Positions 39,469-51,015 of a stretch of 64,000 nucleotides of DNA are shown in pieces. The notes below the pieces were generated by a model. The model did not search any database, was not told the DNA's origin, and worked only from the letters and a program-made list of their open reading frames with translations. Location of the stretch: positions 2,798,010 through 2,862,009 of the forward strand of contig NC_060061.1 in NCBI RefSeq assembly GCF_020283565.1, given 5' to 3'. Within the stretch, counting starts at the first letter, position 1. Each line of letters opens with the position of its first letter. This DNA comes from Trifolium pratense (taxonomy: Eukaryota; Streptophyta; Magnoliopsida; Fabales; Fabaceae). The translations under genes and the position numbers were made by a program.

Positions 39469-39703
39469 CTCCCTCCGTCCCATATTATAAGCAAAAAAAA
39501 TTATTTTTTCATGTCTCAAATTATAAGCAAAAAAAAATAACTTTTATCATTTTTAAGATAAACTTTTACTTAATTTACTCTCTTTCTTCTTTTCCACATA
39601 ATCAATAACTAATAAAAAGTGTTTTTACATGTTCCTATGAAACTTATTTCAACAAACACACAAAAATATCTTCTTTTTTTTTTGCCTATATTACGTGATG
39701 AGA
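39469..39703. mobile_element. Stowaway-type MITE, right end degraded
   Basis: Starts CTCCCTCCGTCCCATATTAT after a TA at 39467-39468. It is related, in inverse orientation, to the element at 22297-22568, sharing AAGATAAACTTTTACTTAAT and GAAACTTATTTCAACAAACA. The right terminus, around GCCTATATTACGTGATGAG, has lost its match to the consensus. Confidence 0.8.
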
Positions 39704-41677
39704 ATTGTGAAACAGCGAAAGCATGTTAGCAAATGGTGACTACTTGTGAAATAACAGAATGGGTTGTTTGTTTTATTCGGTGAACTCTTTTAAGGTAAAA
39801 AAATGAAATGAAAGCTGCTTTATGTGGAGGAAGATTTGATCTTGGTAGATTTGTTGCTATTAACCAATCACAAACTGTCGTGGCGTATGCAAAGCCAGAG
39901 GAATACTCAATATAAACATACTCATCACGGGTGGAGATTAAATATATAGGTCACTTACCTACCTACCTACTATTTGGTACTCTCTTAGTCCCTATATCAT
40001 CTACTCCACGTAGCTGCACAAACAAAACTAACATCTAACAATTCAGATTTAAGCCGTTAATGAGCACTTTCTAAGACGAATTATTCGGGAGAACCCGAGT
40101 TTGATTCTTGATGAAAACAACTTTTTATTAGACTTTACTTACCTTGCGGCCGGACTCTAGATTGTTAGAGTAGGTATACATACACTAAGGACACAAAAAC
40201 ACAATAGGTGCAATTTGCACTCAAGAACAGTCTTACACTATAGGCTCAACTCAACTTGAGCTTATCACACATACACACACTTTGTTAAGAAAGAAGAAAA
40301 GAGAGAGTAATTGAGAGAAGGAGAATTTTATTTCACAATTGCACTAATTTGGATTACAAGCATATGTGTAGCCACACACAGAAGGAAAAGAGGGAAACAA
40401 AACCAGCAAAATCCACAAAGTGAAAAACAAACAGCCTACACCAAAACTCCTACCCCCAAACGGAAAAAAAAAACACAGTATAAAAACTACCACCCCATGG
40501 AAACCCAAAACAGAACCAGCATATGAACTGAAGCAGTCCAGATCAACAGCAGAAGACACGCACAGCAGACACAACTCCAATACAGGACCGAACAGCTCGC
40601 AACAGATAGGACCCACAACAGACGCCGCACACATAACAGAAGCGCGCACCGATTATCTTACAAAACAAATACTTTGAAGTACAAATGATGAGTAACAGTT
40701 CAAGTTGAAAAAAATGTCATGCACAGATATGCAAATAACAGAATCCACAAGAGATTATAGTACCAGCACCAAGGTCTTGCAGTTCTTGAAAAGGAACCCT
40801 AAGTCTAACAGTTAGAACACTTACAATTCAACTCAGCAACATCGCATTAACTCAACAAAAACAAAATGATTTGAACTCAACCAAACAAAACAAATCAGTT
40901 TAACTCAATAAAATCAAAATAAAACTGAAGATAGACCACTTCAACTCAGCAAAATCAAAACAAAGTATCATGCGGTGCTATACAGGTGGACTATATAGCA
41001 TGTCATTCAAAATACGAAAAACCAGTGATAAACATGAAAGTTGAAGTTTATAAAACATCAATTTATGTAGCATAACCATTCTACATTTGATTTAAGATTT
41101 CAGTCTTTGGTACTTGCTTGGAGGACCTTTCCTGGAGTACCATATAGTTGGAATTAATTGTTGTATGGCTGTAGAATGCCTCCAATGTCGGCAAAATTAA
41201 AATTTTGAACAGCTAAGTTTCACCCAATATTACAATTGGAATTCTATGACAATTCTAATTAAATATGTTGAAGACCAGTTGGCATTGACAGAGAAAAGTG
41301 ACCAAACAAAATATTGTGAAGTAGCTTGTTCAATGTACCCAACCATCATCGACACTCCTTATAAATACCTTGAATAGGTGGTCATTTTCAAGCAATAACT
41401 TTCCCTTTATATAAAAAATGGATTTCCAATTTAGCACCATTCTCTCCTCCAGAGATAAAAAACAATGAAATGGAAACTTTCACGACAACATATTCTATAA
41501 ACATCATTAAGAATATTGCATTTCAATTTAAAAGTCATAAAAAATGTATTCTTCAATTTCTGTAATAGCTTTATCTATGCATAACCACATATGCCAGTGT
41601 CGTATCGGTGTTGAACACCGACACATGTAGGACACCAGACACATGTTCAACCTTAAGTGTTGGTGCTACATAGTTAT
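39704..41677. other. intergenic, possibly repeat-derived
   Basis: The stretch 40050-40680 has the look of dispersed repeat DNA: it is less AT-rich, with AC/AG-rich low complexity open in several frames. I could not define ends or coding domains. No gene is called. Confidence 0.4.
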
Positions 41678-42869
41678 TCACATTGCCTGCATGTGGTTTT
41701 CGTATCGTTGAGGTCCTTGAGGAACTTTGGCATGTTCTGCAGCTACTGCAACATCACTCTTCATTTTCTGACCAAGAGGAAACGCACGGGCTTCAGTCAC
41801 AGAAGCAAACCTTAGCTCAGCTGGAGGAATGAAACCGTCCACAGAAAGGCCAGGGATATTGAACGCCACTTCCTCCATTATCCATGCTTCTTCCATCCTA
41901 GTTTTAGTGTGGCTCATGGCTTGTTTCTCCAAACTTGAAAAGTGTTACTTGTGAACGACCTGAATGAGCATTCATAATCCCTTCAACAGACCTATAATCA
42001 TCAAGAAATGAATTGATTGTGGTCTCCCAATAAACAGCATCACCTCCATTGTTCTGAATACGAGTCAAATGGGAATCTTCTAAGTGAACAAGAAGTCCTG
42101 TTTTCTGACTAAAGTGGCCAAGCAAAACATGTCTGATGATCTCTGCAGAACCTTCACTTCTAGCTTTTAATGTGGAAGGATCTGAACATATTTTGAGAAT
42201 GAAACAGTCTTCTCCGTTAATCTTCTTCTCTCCAATACATCTTGCATTGATAAACATGGTTGCAGTTGTCCTCGGATCAAGTCCCTACAAACAAAAACAA
42301 GTCTAAATTATAGAGTGGCAGGCAAGATTACGAGTAATAATGCTGAGAAGCATATTAGAGTTCAATAAAGAGAAAGATTAATTATTTGGAATTGATAGAA
42401 TGAGAAAAGTTTATTACAATAAGTATATGATAGACTTTTATATAGCGATCTTAACTAAGTTAAGAAATCTTGACCAACTTGCAACTATCTTTAACAAATT
42501 CTAACAGATAAAGAAATGAAACCTGAAGAGCATGTCTCAAAGGCCTGGCTGGTCCTTTGGCTGCATGTGGACAAAGCCAAGGTGTGTGACGCCACACAAA
42601 TTTCCCATTGCAACCTGCATGAACCTTGCTTCCACCAAGAGAAAGCTCCACATACACATGTCTGGCTTCATTTGCCACAAGACAAACTCACCAGATTGTG
42701 CAGCATTAGAGGGGTTCCGAGTTCGCACGAGCTTGTTAGCTGTCTCAAACTCGGAAGCAATCATCCTCACCTTTCCCATTGCATAAGCATTGTAAATGGA
42801 ATCCTGAAGCTTCACCCCTCCAGAAGCAGATATGTACTGCTGCAATATGTACTGAGCAGAAGATGTTTC
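41678..42869 (-). pseudogene. DUF620 family pseudogene
   Basis: Minus-strand remains of a plant DUF620 (lipase-like) gene. The exon 42869-42523 encodes ETSSAQYILQQYISASGG and ASEFETANKLVRTRNPS up to MKPDM. There the frame shifts by a lost base near 42656 and continues in another frame as YVELSLGGSKVHAGCNGKF. The next exon (from 42284) encodes ARCIGEKKINGEDCFILKI and HFSQKTGLLVHLEDSHLTRI. An extra base near 41921 shifts the frame again, before MSHTKTRMEEAWIMEEVAFN. The first exon of the family, coding roughly the first 130 residues, is not found upstream, where FTSH lies. Two frameshifts plus a missing exon make a functional product unlikely. The function of intact DUF620 proteins is unknown. 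Confidence 0.88.
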
Positions 42870-44232
42870 CTGTAGCAACATCCAATAAGTTAGTAATGGA
42901 AATCTGTGATGATTAATTAACACTAATGATATTGAAGAAAACGGAAGCAGATAAACTTTTCAAGGATCAACATTCAACAACACAGAACTGTAGTTGAAAT
43001 GTTGAGAAACAATCCTAGCATTTAGAATTATTCACTTGACAAATTATGTTTAAGGTGTTCCAAAAAGAGAAAGTGAGTCAGATTAACAAAGAAGTGAAAG
43101 AACACAAAATATAAAGATGGAGCAAGCTTTGGCAAACATCCACTAATAGCAAAAAGCGATTGATAAATTGGCATTTGCTTCCTCCAAAAGCATATTCTCA
43201 AACCAACTTCTAACAGGATATGGCATGAATAACATATCTCTTCCTAATAAAAACTACTATAATGAGATGCATATTAATATGTTAATTGCTGCACTCCTTT
43301 ATAGAAATAGTATTTGCAATTTACATATTTCTTGAAAAACCTTCAAGTCTTTCCAAAACAGATCTAAATAAGATAAAAAGAAATCTAAGAAGCAACAAAG
43401 TTGAAGACATCATTAGTTGACACGCCAATAATCGCATGAACATAGAATCATCTACTTCTGCAGAACTAAATGTTTGCAGTTGCTGCATGAACTTAGCCTC
43501 CATCTACTTCTGCCCAACTATATAGTATAGATCCAATATAGAAATATATCGTACAAATGTATAATTTGAAAATATGGAAAAAATAATCCATTTACATGTA
43601 CCATGCTAACAGTTGCCACAGCCTAGGTGCTTGTGTAATTTCATAAACATCATCCTTAATATATGGATCACTGCACAATCTCTTCACACCATATGATAGA
43701 CATACTTTATCATAAGAGAAATTGAAGGGAAGAATAAATTTAAAATCCAATCAACAAATTATAACCTAAACGTAATTTATGCTAAAATGTATAATAATAA
43801 CATCAGCAAATTCCAATCAAATTTAGAACTGCGCACCCAAACCAAAGGTTAAACAACACTGTGCACAATTATGCAGGAAAACCATCCAATACAATAACTT
43901 GTCCATTATAAAACATTGTCAAATGTGCAGCTTTAGGCTCCTTAACTATACCAGCTAAATCATAGAGAGAAAAAATCCATAGTTGCAAGGTTTTTTGGTC
44001 TTACAATTGGTGGGAAACAACTCCCAATCATAACCATTGCATTTGTTTAATGTGAAATCTATGGCTGGCGTCAATAGGACCATGATGGTTACCAACATTA
44101 ACGGGACCAGGCTATACATCACCTTCATGTACAGTAGTAATAAACATAAACCTACTCAACTATGTGGGAACGACCTCAAGCTCTAAAGTGAACAAGACCT
44201 ACCACCCTCCTCGGATCCATCGATTGTTGTTT
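42870..44232. other. intergenic between pseudogene and FTSH
   Basis: I looked here for the missing DUF620 first exon and did not find it. The open frames are short and carry no family motif. Confidence 0.5.
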
Positions 44233-46430
44233 CTACAACTTCCCCTCATCTTGAAACCCTAGCTTAAACTGATCATAATTAGAGAGTTCAGCACTCTTGA
44301 AGGGCCGCACGCCCAAGACTCGGAGCAAGTCATCTTGGTGAAGTACTTCTTTTTCGAGCAGCAACTCTGCAATTTGAGCTACTTTCTCTTTGTGTTCCTC
44401 TATAAGTTGTATGGTACGTTCATAAGCCTTGTTCACCCATTCTCGCACTTCATTATCAATTATTGCACCAGTTTCGCTGCTGTATGGTTTGGACGTCTCA
44501 AACGAGTCCTCCCTTTGGGGGAAAGAGAGAAGACCCACTTTTTCGCTGAAACCATAGACAGCTACTTGATCATATGTCATCTTGGTGACTTTCTCCAAGT
44601 CATCTTGTGCTCCCGTAGAGATTGCCCCAATGAGAACCTTCTCGGCAGCCCGACCACCAAGGGTCATACAAGTCATATCAAAAAGCTGCTCTTTTGTCAT
44701 GAGAAGGTTCTCGTTTGGAACATACTGGGCAAACCCAAGTGCTGCTGTTCCACGAGGAACGATAGTTACTTTCAACAATGGCTCAGTATGTTCCAAGAAC
44801 CAACCTGCAACAGCATGGCCTGCTTCATGGTAAGCAACAGTACGCCTTTGCAGCTTACTTATTACCTTGTTCTTCTTCTCCAAACCACCAATGATCCTAT
44901 CAATAGCTGCCTCAAAATGATCCATTGTGACTTGTGCTTCTTCAGTCCTTGCAGCAAACAGAGCAGCTTCATTGCAAACATTAGCAATGTCTGCTCCAGA
45001 AAATCCTGGAGTAAGGGCTGCAAGTCTCTGTGAATAATATGAAGGCACGCGGTCAAGTTTGATTGTTTTCAAGTAAATCTGAAATATCTGGTCACGGCCT
45101 TTGATGTCGGGTTTATCAACTGTTATCTGGCGGTCAAAACGGCCAGGCCTAAGTAGGGCTTTGTCTAATATATCAGGTCTATTTGTACCTGCCAGCACAA
45201 CTACTCCAGCAGTGGTTCCAAAGCCATCCATCTCCACCAACAATTGATTTAAAGTACTCTCACGCTCATCATTTCTAGAAGAGGAACCACCACCCCTTGT
45301 CTGACCAATTGCATCGATCTCATCAATAAATACTATACTGGGAGCACTCTTCCTTGCTTCATAAAATAAGTTTTTCACCCTAGAGACGCCAACGCCGACA
45401 AACAGTTCCAAGAAATCAGAACCAGACATAGAGAGAAATGGCACACCAGCCTCCCCTGCAGTTGCTTTTGCCAAAAGGGTTTTTCCTGTGCCCGGAGGAC
45501 CCACCAGAAGAGCACCTTTTGGAATTTTGGCACCAAGGTCATGGTATTTCTTAGGATTTTTGAGGAAATGCACAAACTCCATAATTTCATGTTTTGCCTC
45601 ATCACAGCCAGCAACATCTTTAAAATAGACCTAACAAAATGAATTTTCAAAATAAGAAAAATATTCACTTAAATGAACATATGAAGGCTGAAGTTATAAT
45701 TCATTGAACATCAACACACCACAAACACAACTAAATGCTGTTAAAAACAAATAATACAGAAGAATAAGTCACTACTACTACTACGAACCTTGTTTTTGGA
45801 ATCTTTATCTAGTTTTATGAGATGTGCTTTTCTGATGTTAAAAATTCCACGAACGCCACCCTTATCAAGTGCCATAAACAAGAGAAAGCCCACAGGCAAA
45901 AGGATTGGAAAAAATGTCAAGAACTCCTCATACCAATCCGTTTCAGAAGTATAGGTAACAGGTACAAAATCATGATGGTCGATCCCTAATGCGTTTTGTG
46001 CTTTCTCTAAATTCCTTTCAAAGGAATCGACACTTCCGATATTGAAATAATATTTATGTCGGCTATGGCTATGGCCAGCATCAGATACATTTGCAGTAGC
46101 AGCAGCAGCAGCGGGAACTGTGTGATTTTTGGGATAGTCCCTTACATATATGTTGGCAACACCTTTGTTGGAAACAACAATATGGTCGACTAATCCAGCT
46201 TTCAAAAGCTTAGTCTTAAAATACTGAAAACAAATCTCTTGCTGTTGCGGCTCAAAAGTAACAAAATATAAGATTGGAAGAAGAACGATCCCTAGCAGTG
46301 CCAACAACAATGGGGTGCGGAATTTTTGAAATAGTTTGAAGAATGATTCTTGAAAAATCGATTCTTTGATCCTCTGTAATCGACTTCTTCGACTCTTCTT
46401 TAGACTCGTTTTCTTTTTGTTGTTACCCAT
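44233..46430 (-). CDS. FTSH-type AAA metalloprotease, FTSH3/FTSH10-like, atypical N-terminus
   Basis: Two exons, 46430-45789 and 45630-44233, GT-AG, give 679 aa. The closest relatives are FTSH3 and FTSH10, the m-AAA proteases of the mitochondrial inner membrane (about 810 aa). Transmembrane segments lie at about 40-58 and 169-187, with the intermembrane domain between them. The AAA domain has Walker A GPPGTGKT (258-265), Walker B IVFIDEID (313-320) and the second region of homology [18 protein letters not shown]. The zinc site HEAGH is at 482-486 and the acidic ligand region AQDDLEKVT follows, so it should be an active protease. Oddities: the presequence and matrix-side N-terminus of about 130-150 residues are replaced by a short lysine/arginine-rich start ([15 protein letters not shown]). 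The glycine-rich stretch after TM2 is gone. VGVGPSR has become VGVGVSR. The C-terminal tail of about 30 residues is missing. Only one intron remains in the coding region. Targeting is therefore uncertain. Confidence 0.9.
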
Positions 46431-46527
46431 TGGTTACGATGTGAGTGAATGAATGAGTGGAAGAATAAGAAAGGAGATTTAGGGATTTTCAGAGTTTACC
46501 TTGCTTGCTGACCTATATCTATCAGCC

Positions 46528-46530
<3 letters not shown>

Positions 46531-46580
<50 letters not shown>
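46531..46580. repeat. TC microsatellite in the FTSH leader or promoter
   Basis: About 50 bp of nearly pure TC (GA on the coding strand), roughly 100-150 bp upstream of the FTSH start codon. Confidence 0.9.
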
Positions 46581-46583
<3 letters not shown>

Positions 46584-46671
46584 ATGAATGAATGAATGAA
46601 TGAATATTTTTCGTTTACAATTTCGCTCACCTCACCTGTAAACATTGGGCCGGATCTAACCAATTGTAAAA

Positions 46672-46923
46672 GATCTTTTCTCTCCCCACCCCCATGAATC
46701 ATTTATCCCCCTGAATTTCCAATTTTGCCCTTGAAAAAACTTCGGTTCGTAGAAACCGAAATTTTTTTTTGCCTTGAAAACAAATTTTGGTTTCTAAAAA
46801 CCGAAATTTACTCTGAATTTGCACTAGAAAAAATTCGGTTTCTGCGAACCGAATTTTTTTGTAAGGGCAAAATTGGAATATTGGGGGTATAAAAGATTCA
46901 TGGGAGGGGGAAGAGAAAACATC
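46672..46923. mobile_element. Mutator-type MITE, copy 2
   Basis: A 252-bp element of the same family as 7369-7623. The ends are GATCTTTTCTCT and, reverse-complemented, GATGTTTTCTCT. It is flanked by a perfect 9-bp duplication ATTGTAAAA at 46663-46671 and 46924-46932. The inner part of the terminal repeats (CCCCCTGAATTTCCAATTTT) and the three internal CGGTTT/AAACCG hairpins are kept. It lies 242 bp upstream of the FTSH start codon. Confidence 0.9.
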
Positions 46924-46932
46924 ATTGTAAAA

Positions 46933-47502
46933 TTCAGTCATTCAAGGCTGGCAGCATCAACCAACAATTATTTCATATCACTTGGATACAATGAAAAGTT
47001 TTTCTATTTTAAAAATAAGTTGGGTATTAGTATACTAGTAATGCCCTAATAACTGGACAACACTTTAATCGTCGAAAAATAGAGAATCTAAACTTCAAAC
47101 CTTGATTGCTCCAATAATATTCATTGATAGTTATCGATTAACCTACATTTACGGGACACACCATATATACATTTATGATCGATCTCTAGCTCTGCCAAAA
47201 AATTTACATTTTGCACTTTATACATCCGGGGTATTTCATAAAGAAAAATATGAATGATTTAAATAAAAAATGTTTTATTGAAATTTGTATACTTAATCCA
47301 ATTTTTAAGTTTATATCTTGACTTTGGTTTATAGGGAGAGCCGGTTGTAATTTTTCTCTTGTTTATTCCAATTGGTGTAGTAATCTCTTAGATTGTTTAC
47401 AATATTGTTAAGGGTTACTTATTTTGAATTGTAAGGGTCTGAGTACCTCTTTTACTCCTTATAATTCATTTTTTGCTTATATAAAAAAAAAACAGTACTG
47501 GA
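46933..47502. other. intergenic, no gene seen
   Basis: AT-rich DNA between MITE copy 2 and the thaumatin-like remnant. Nothing recognisable. Confidence 0.45.
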
Positions 47503-47815
47503 GGTATCAGCAACAAAAGTAATATTTTACAACGAATGTACCCACCTAGTGTGCTCAGGAATCCAACCAGGCGCAGGAAAGCCCATTCTCGCACGAGGTG
47601 GCTTCGCTAGGCCCTACAACCAAACAAAGCCTATTCCCTCCAAGTCCCACATCTCGTTTATGGGGACGTCACGACTGCAACTTCGACGCCTCAGGACACG
47701 GCCATTGCACCACATGAGATTGTGGCGGATCTCTCTTCTGCAACGGCATCGGTGGAACACCACCTGCAACTCTCGCCGAGTTCATACTCAGCAAAGATCT
47801 AAAAACGTGGGCAGT
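47503..47815 (+). pseudogene. thaumatin-like protein (PR-5 family) pseudogene fragment
   Basis: Plus-strand codons from 47510 read ATKVIFYNECTHLVCSGIQP, then GAGKPILARGGF, the start of a mature thaumatin-like protein. After about 47665 the frame shifts, apparently by two lost bases at the SGR/LWGR position, and continues WGRHDCNFDASGHGHCTT. A TGA at 47715-47717 stands where the glycine of GDCGG should be. The frame then reads DCGGSLFCNGIGGTPPATLA. Homology ends near 47805, about 40% into the family. No signal peptide, start codon or C-terminal half is present, so this is a dead fragment. Intact members are secreted defence proteins. Confidence 0.88.
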
Positions 47816-50430
47816 TTTTGTAGCCACTCAAGCTGAAGCATAACGGATATAATATTTCGTTTCTGACTTGGTCTCGAACACAAAAATCATGTACGAATTT
47901 GTAAACAGATAGCAATGCACACACATAGCGAAAATAATTAATAATTAGTTTTTCACTTCTGAGTATTTTTAAACTAGCTGAGTGTTTATGATATTTAAAG
48001 AAAACTCGAAAAGATGAGTGTAATTTTCTGAAAAATAAAATATGTTTTGAAAACACCATTCGATTAATTTGATTATTATTATTGAATTAATTTGAAGTAT
48101 AACTTGCCCTAATCATGAATGAAAGGAACTCCGCGTTGAGGCCGTGTATTTGGCCGCGTGTACTGCAACCGTGTCCATTCGTCCCCAAAATATCACAAAC
48201 AACGTAGATAGATTAATAGATAGATGCACACACACATCACCATAAACAAACAATTTGTTTGTAATTTCTTGCAACTCCATCTGCCTTCACTCGTCAACCC
48301 ACCTTCCTATTTCTCAACTACTATTATAGTATTAGTATAATTAATTTAGATAATTATAGTCATTAAAATTCTTTAATATAAATATATACGGGTATATTTG
48401 TTAAGGTGAATGATTCTAATCAATTTATAAATAATATTTATTGATTCTTTTTATATTAAATATTATTTGCGGATTAATCACAATCATCAAATTAAGTCGT
48501 ATATCGATACATATCCACGTAATATGTGTACCGAAATGTTAAACTTATGATTAGTTTTTTATATATCATTCTTCCTCGTGTGTGTGTCTCTAATAATTTG
48601 ACACTTAATATCCAAATTACTATTAAAAAAAGAGTAGTATACTAATCTAAAGTGCTACGTACAATTATTCTTATTCTTTTTAATCTAGAACACACAAAGT
48701 CGTGATTGAGAATTCACGTATTATTGACCAACAGCAGCGCGTATGACTCATTCCATATTGAAATTGTTTCATGCATATTGAAATTGAAATATTGCGGGAC
48801 AATTTTGTTTATTTATTTATTTTAAAATAGAGGATTATGGGTGGAACATAAAAATAGAGGATTATGGGACAAACATTATTATGGGAAAACATTTTCATGA
48901 CATAATTAATTTCTTAATAATTATGACATGATTATTTTAATAAAGTAAATAAGGTTGAAGATTAAAAAGATAATCAGTAATTTGGTAGAACAATGAGGTG
49001 ATGAAAGAAAGAGCTCGTCTTTAACATCAAATGTCATGTATAGTCTCGACGATAGAAACAAAACACATCATCATCATATACAATAAAAGATAACTTCAAC
49101 GTGTACAACAAAGGAACACGTAGTTGATGGAGTCAAGTTGCACTACTGTACATTTTTTTCTTCGCATGGCACTCTTTGATTTTTTGGTATGAAAGTTTGG
49201 TCTTCTTTAAGAGAATGTTGGTATCGAAGACTCTCAAGGAAAAAAAGAAAAAAAACCTTGACATAACCTCAGAATTTGAGATCAAGAGAATGCTACTAAT
49301 CCTCTTTCATCTTGGGGGCATGTGGCTTATCTAATAGATTGTTTTTATCGAAAGAAAACAAACTTTTCGCTTTAGCACTCATCCATGTCATTGTCATTCA
49401 ATTGACACTTACACAATGACATTTCCATGCCTCAACCCCCTCTCACCCGAGCCTCCTAAAAAGACCTCTGGTCTCCGATCTACAAATGAGTGTCTTCCCT
49501 CCTATCCCCTCCTCATTGTTTGGGTTTCATTCAAGAGCCTCCAAAAAAAAAAAAGTGAACTACACGCAACTACATCAATCCACTTTCATCTGGAACTTCT
49601 CCACCCAGTGCTAACAACTTTCTTCTCTATTTTAATTTCTGCCGACAATATTTTTGGCATGATCAAGAAGTTTTATGTCCTTCGAGTCACACAACGTTTT
49701 AACCATTGCAAGGAAAACTATAATCAAAATCCTTTTTATGCGGTATTAACCTGGAACCGAGCACATCCAAAACATCTTTTACTAAGATTAATGTGAGTTG
49801 GTATGAACTTTGCTTCCCTCGGCAAATGTACTAGTATATAGCTAACACATATTAAAGTAGTTGTAGCTCATTAACACATTTTAATTTCATTAGCTCGATT
49901 TTTATGTGTATATATTTTAATATATCAATTATAATTGCTTAATATTGCGTATATTTGAACACAATTTACATGATTAATTAATATTTAAACACTAAAAATC
50001 ATAGTTCATAATATTTAAATCATGATTAATTACAATTATGAAACGGTCATTTTCCACATATTTGAAAAAAATAAATTACCTATTAAATAAAAATACAATT
50101 ATTATTGTAAAAACAAACCATAAAATTATTAATGAGCTAATTTAAATTTAAATAAAAGAAAAAATTGGAAGAATAAACCAAGGCAAAGCTTGATATCTCA
50201 TTTACGAATATGTTTTTTTTGGTGAATCTCATTCACGAATATTAATACTAGTTAAATATCAAACAACATTTGGTCCCAAAATTGTCAAAAAAAAAAAATT
50301 ATAAAAATCAAATAAAATAAAATTTGGTCCCCAAAAAAAAATCAAATGAAATCCAAATGGTACCAAAAATGAATGAAATAAAATAAAAAGTAGGGGCCAC
50401 TCGAAAGCCCCCACGCGTATAATCGAACAA
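47816..50430. other. intergenic, no gene seen
   Basis: Long AT-rich stretch. The open frame near 49416-49796 has no family motif and no coding-like composition. No transposon ends were recognised. Confidence 0.45.
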
Positions 50431-50440
50431 GTATTTATAG
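50431..50440 (+). promoter_or_regulatory. probable TATA box of the calmodulin-like gene
   Basis: TATTTATAG about 95-100 bp upstream of the start codon, followed by a leader with an ATTC tandem run (50463-50485). Positional support only. Confidence 0.45.
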
Positions 50441-50532
50441 TCCTAACAACAACACCGTTTCTTTCATTCATTCATTCATTCATTCACCATCAATTTTCGC
50501 TTTATTTATTTATTTCTCTTTATCAAATTTCA

Positions 50533-51015
50533 ATGGCAACCGATCCAACCGTCACCAAACCCTCCTCCGTTCATCTTGAAGACATCGACGAATTGAAACA
50601 AATATTCTCTCGCTTTGATGCAAACGGCGATGGCAAGATCTCCGTCACCGAGTTAGACAACATCCTCCGTTCTCTCGGATCCGGCGTACCCAAGGACCAA
50701 CTTCAGCGCGTCATGGAAGACCTTGACACTGATCACGACGGTTTCATTAACCTCTCTGAGTTTGCTTCCTTCTGCCGCGCCGGCTCCGTTGACGGAGACG
50801 CTTCAGAGCTACGCGAGGCATTCGATCTGTACGACAAGGACAAGAATGGCCTCATCTCCGCGACGGAGCTCTTCCAGGTGTTGAATAGCCTCGGAATGAA
50901 GTGTTCCGTTGAAGAATGCCACAACATGATCAAATCTGTTGATTCTGACGGTGACAGCAACGTTAACTTTGATGAATTCAAACAGATGATGACGACCAAT
51001 AACAGTGCCAATTAA
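50533..51015 (+). CDS. CML: calmodulin-like protein with four EF-hands (CML27-like)
   Basis: A single-exon gene of 160 aa. Four EF-hand loops are readable: DANGDGKISVTE (29-40), DTDHDGFINLSE (65-76), DKDKNGLISATE (101-112) and DSDGDSNVNFDE (137-148). Each keeps acidic residues at positions 1, 3 and 12. In the fourth loop the near-invariant glycine at position 6 is serine (S142), so calcium binding there may be weaker. The order of conserved segments, especially FDLYDKDKNGLISATELFQV, resembles Arabidopsis CML27 and its group. Calmodulin-like proteins sense calcium and switch target proteins. No N-myristoylation or prenylation signal is visible. The start ATG is the first in the frame and has a typical AAATTTCAATGGC context. 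Confidence 0.95.
   Translation: MATDPTVTKPSSVHLEDIDELKQIFSRFDANGDGKISVTELDNILRSLGSGVPKDQLQRVMEDLDTDHDGFINLSEFASFCRAGSVDGDASELREAFDLYDKDKNGLISATELFQVLNSLGMKCSVEECHNMIKSVDSDGDSNVNFDEFKQMMTTNNSAN

Noticed and set aside
40070..40130. tRNA-like T-arm string GAGTTTGATTC
   Set aside because: No matching acceptor stem, D-arm or anticodon arm could be built around it. It looks like dispersed repeat sequence.
40344..40649. 101-aa minus-strand frame and overlapping plus-strand frames
   Set aside because: Low-complexity AC/AG-rich DNA is open in several frames. No domain is recognised.
43321..43503. 60-aa minus-strand frame as the missing DUF620 first exon
   Set aside because: It lacks the family's N-terminal motifs and has no donor leading into the 42869 exon frame.
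49416..49796. 126-aa plus-strand open frame
   Set aside because: No recognisable motif and no coding-like composition. Isolated in AT-rich intergenic DNA.
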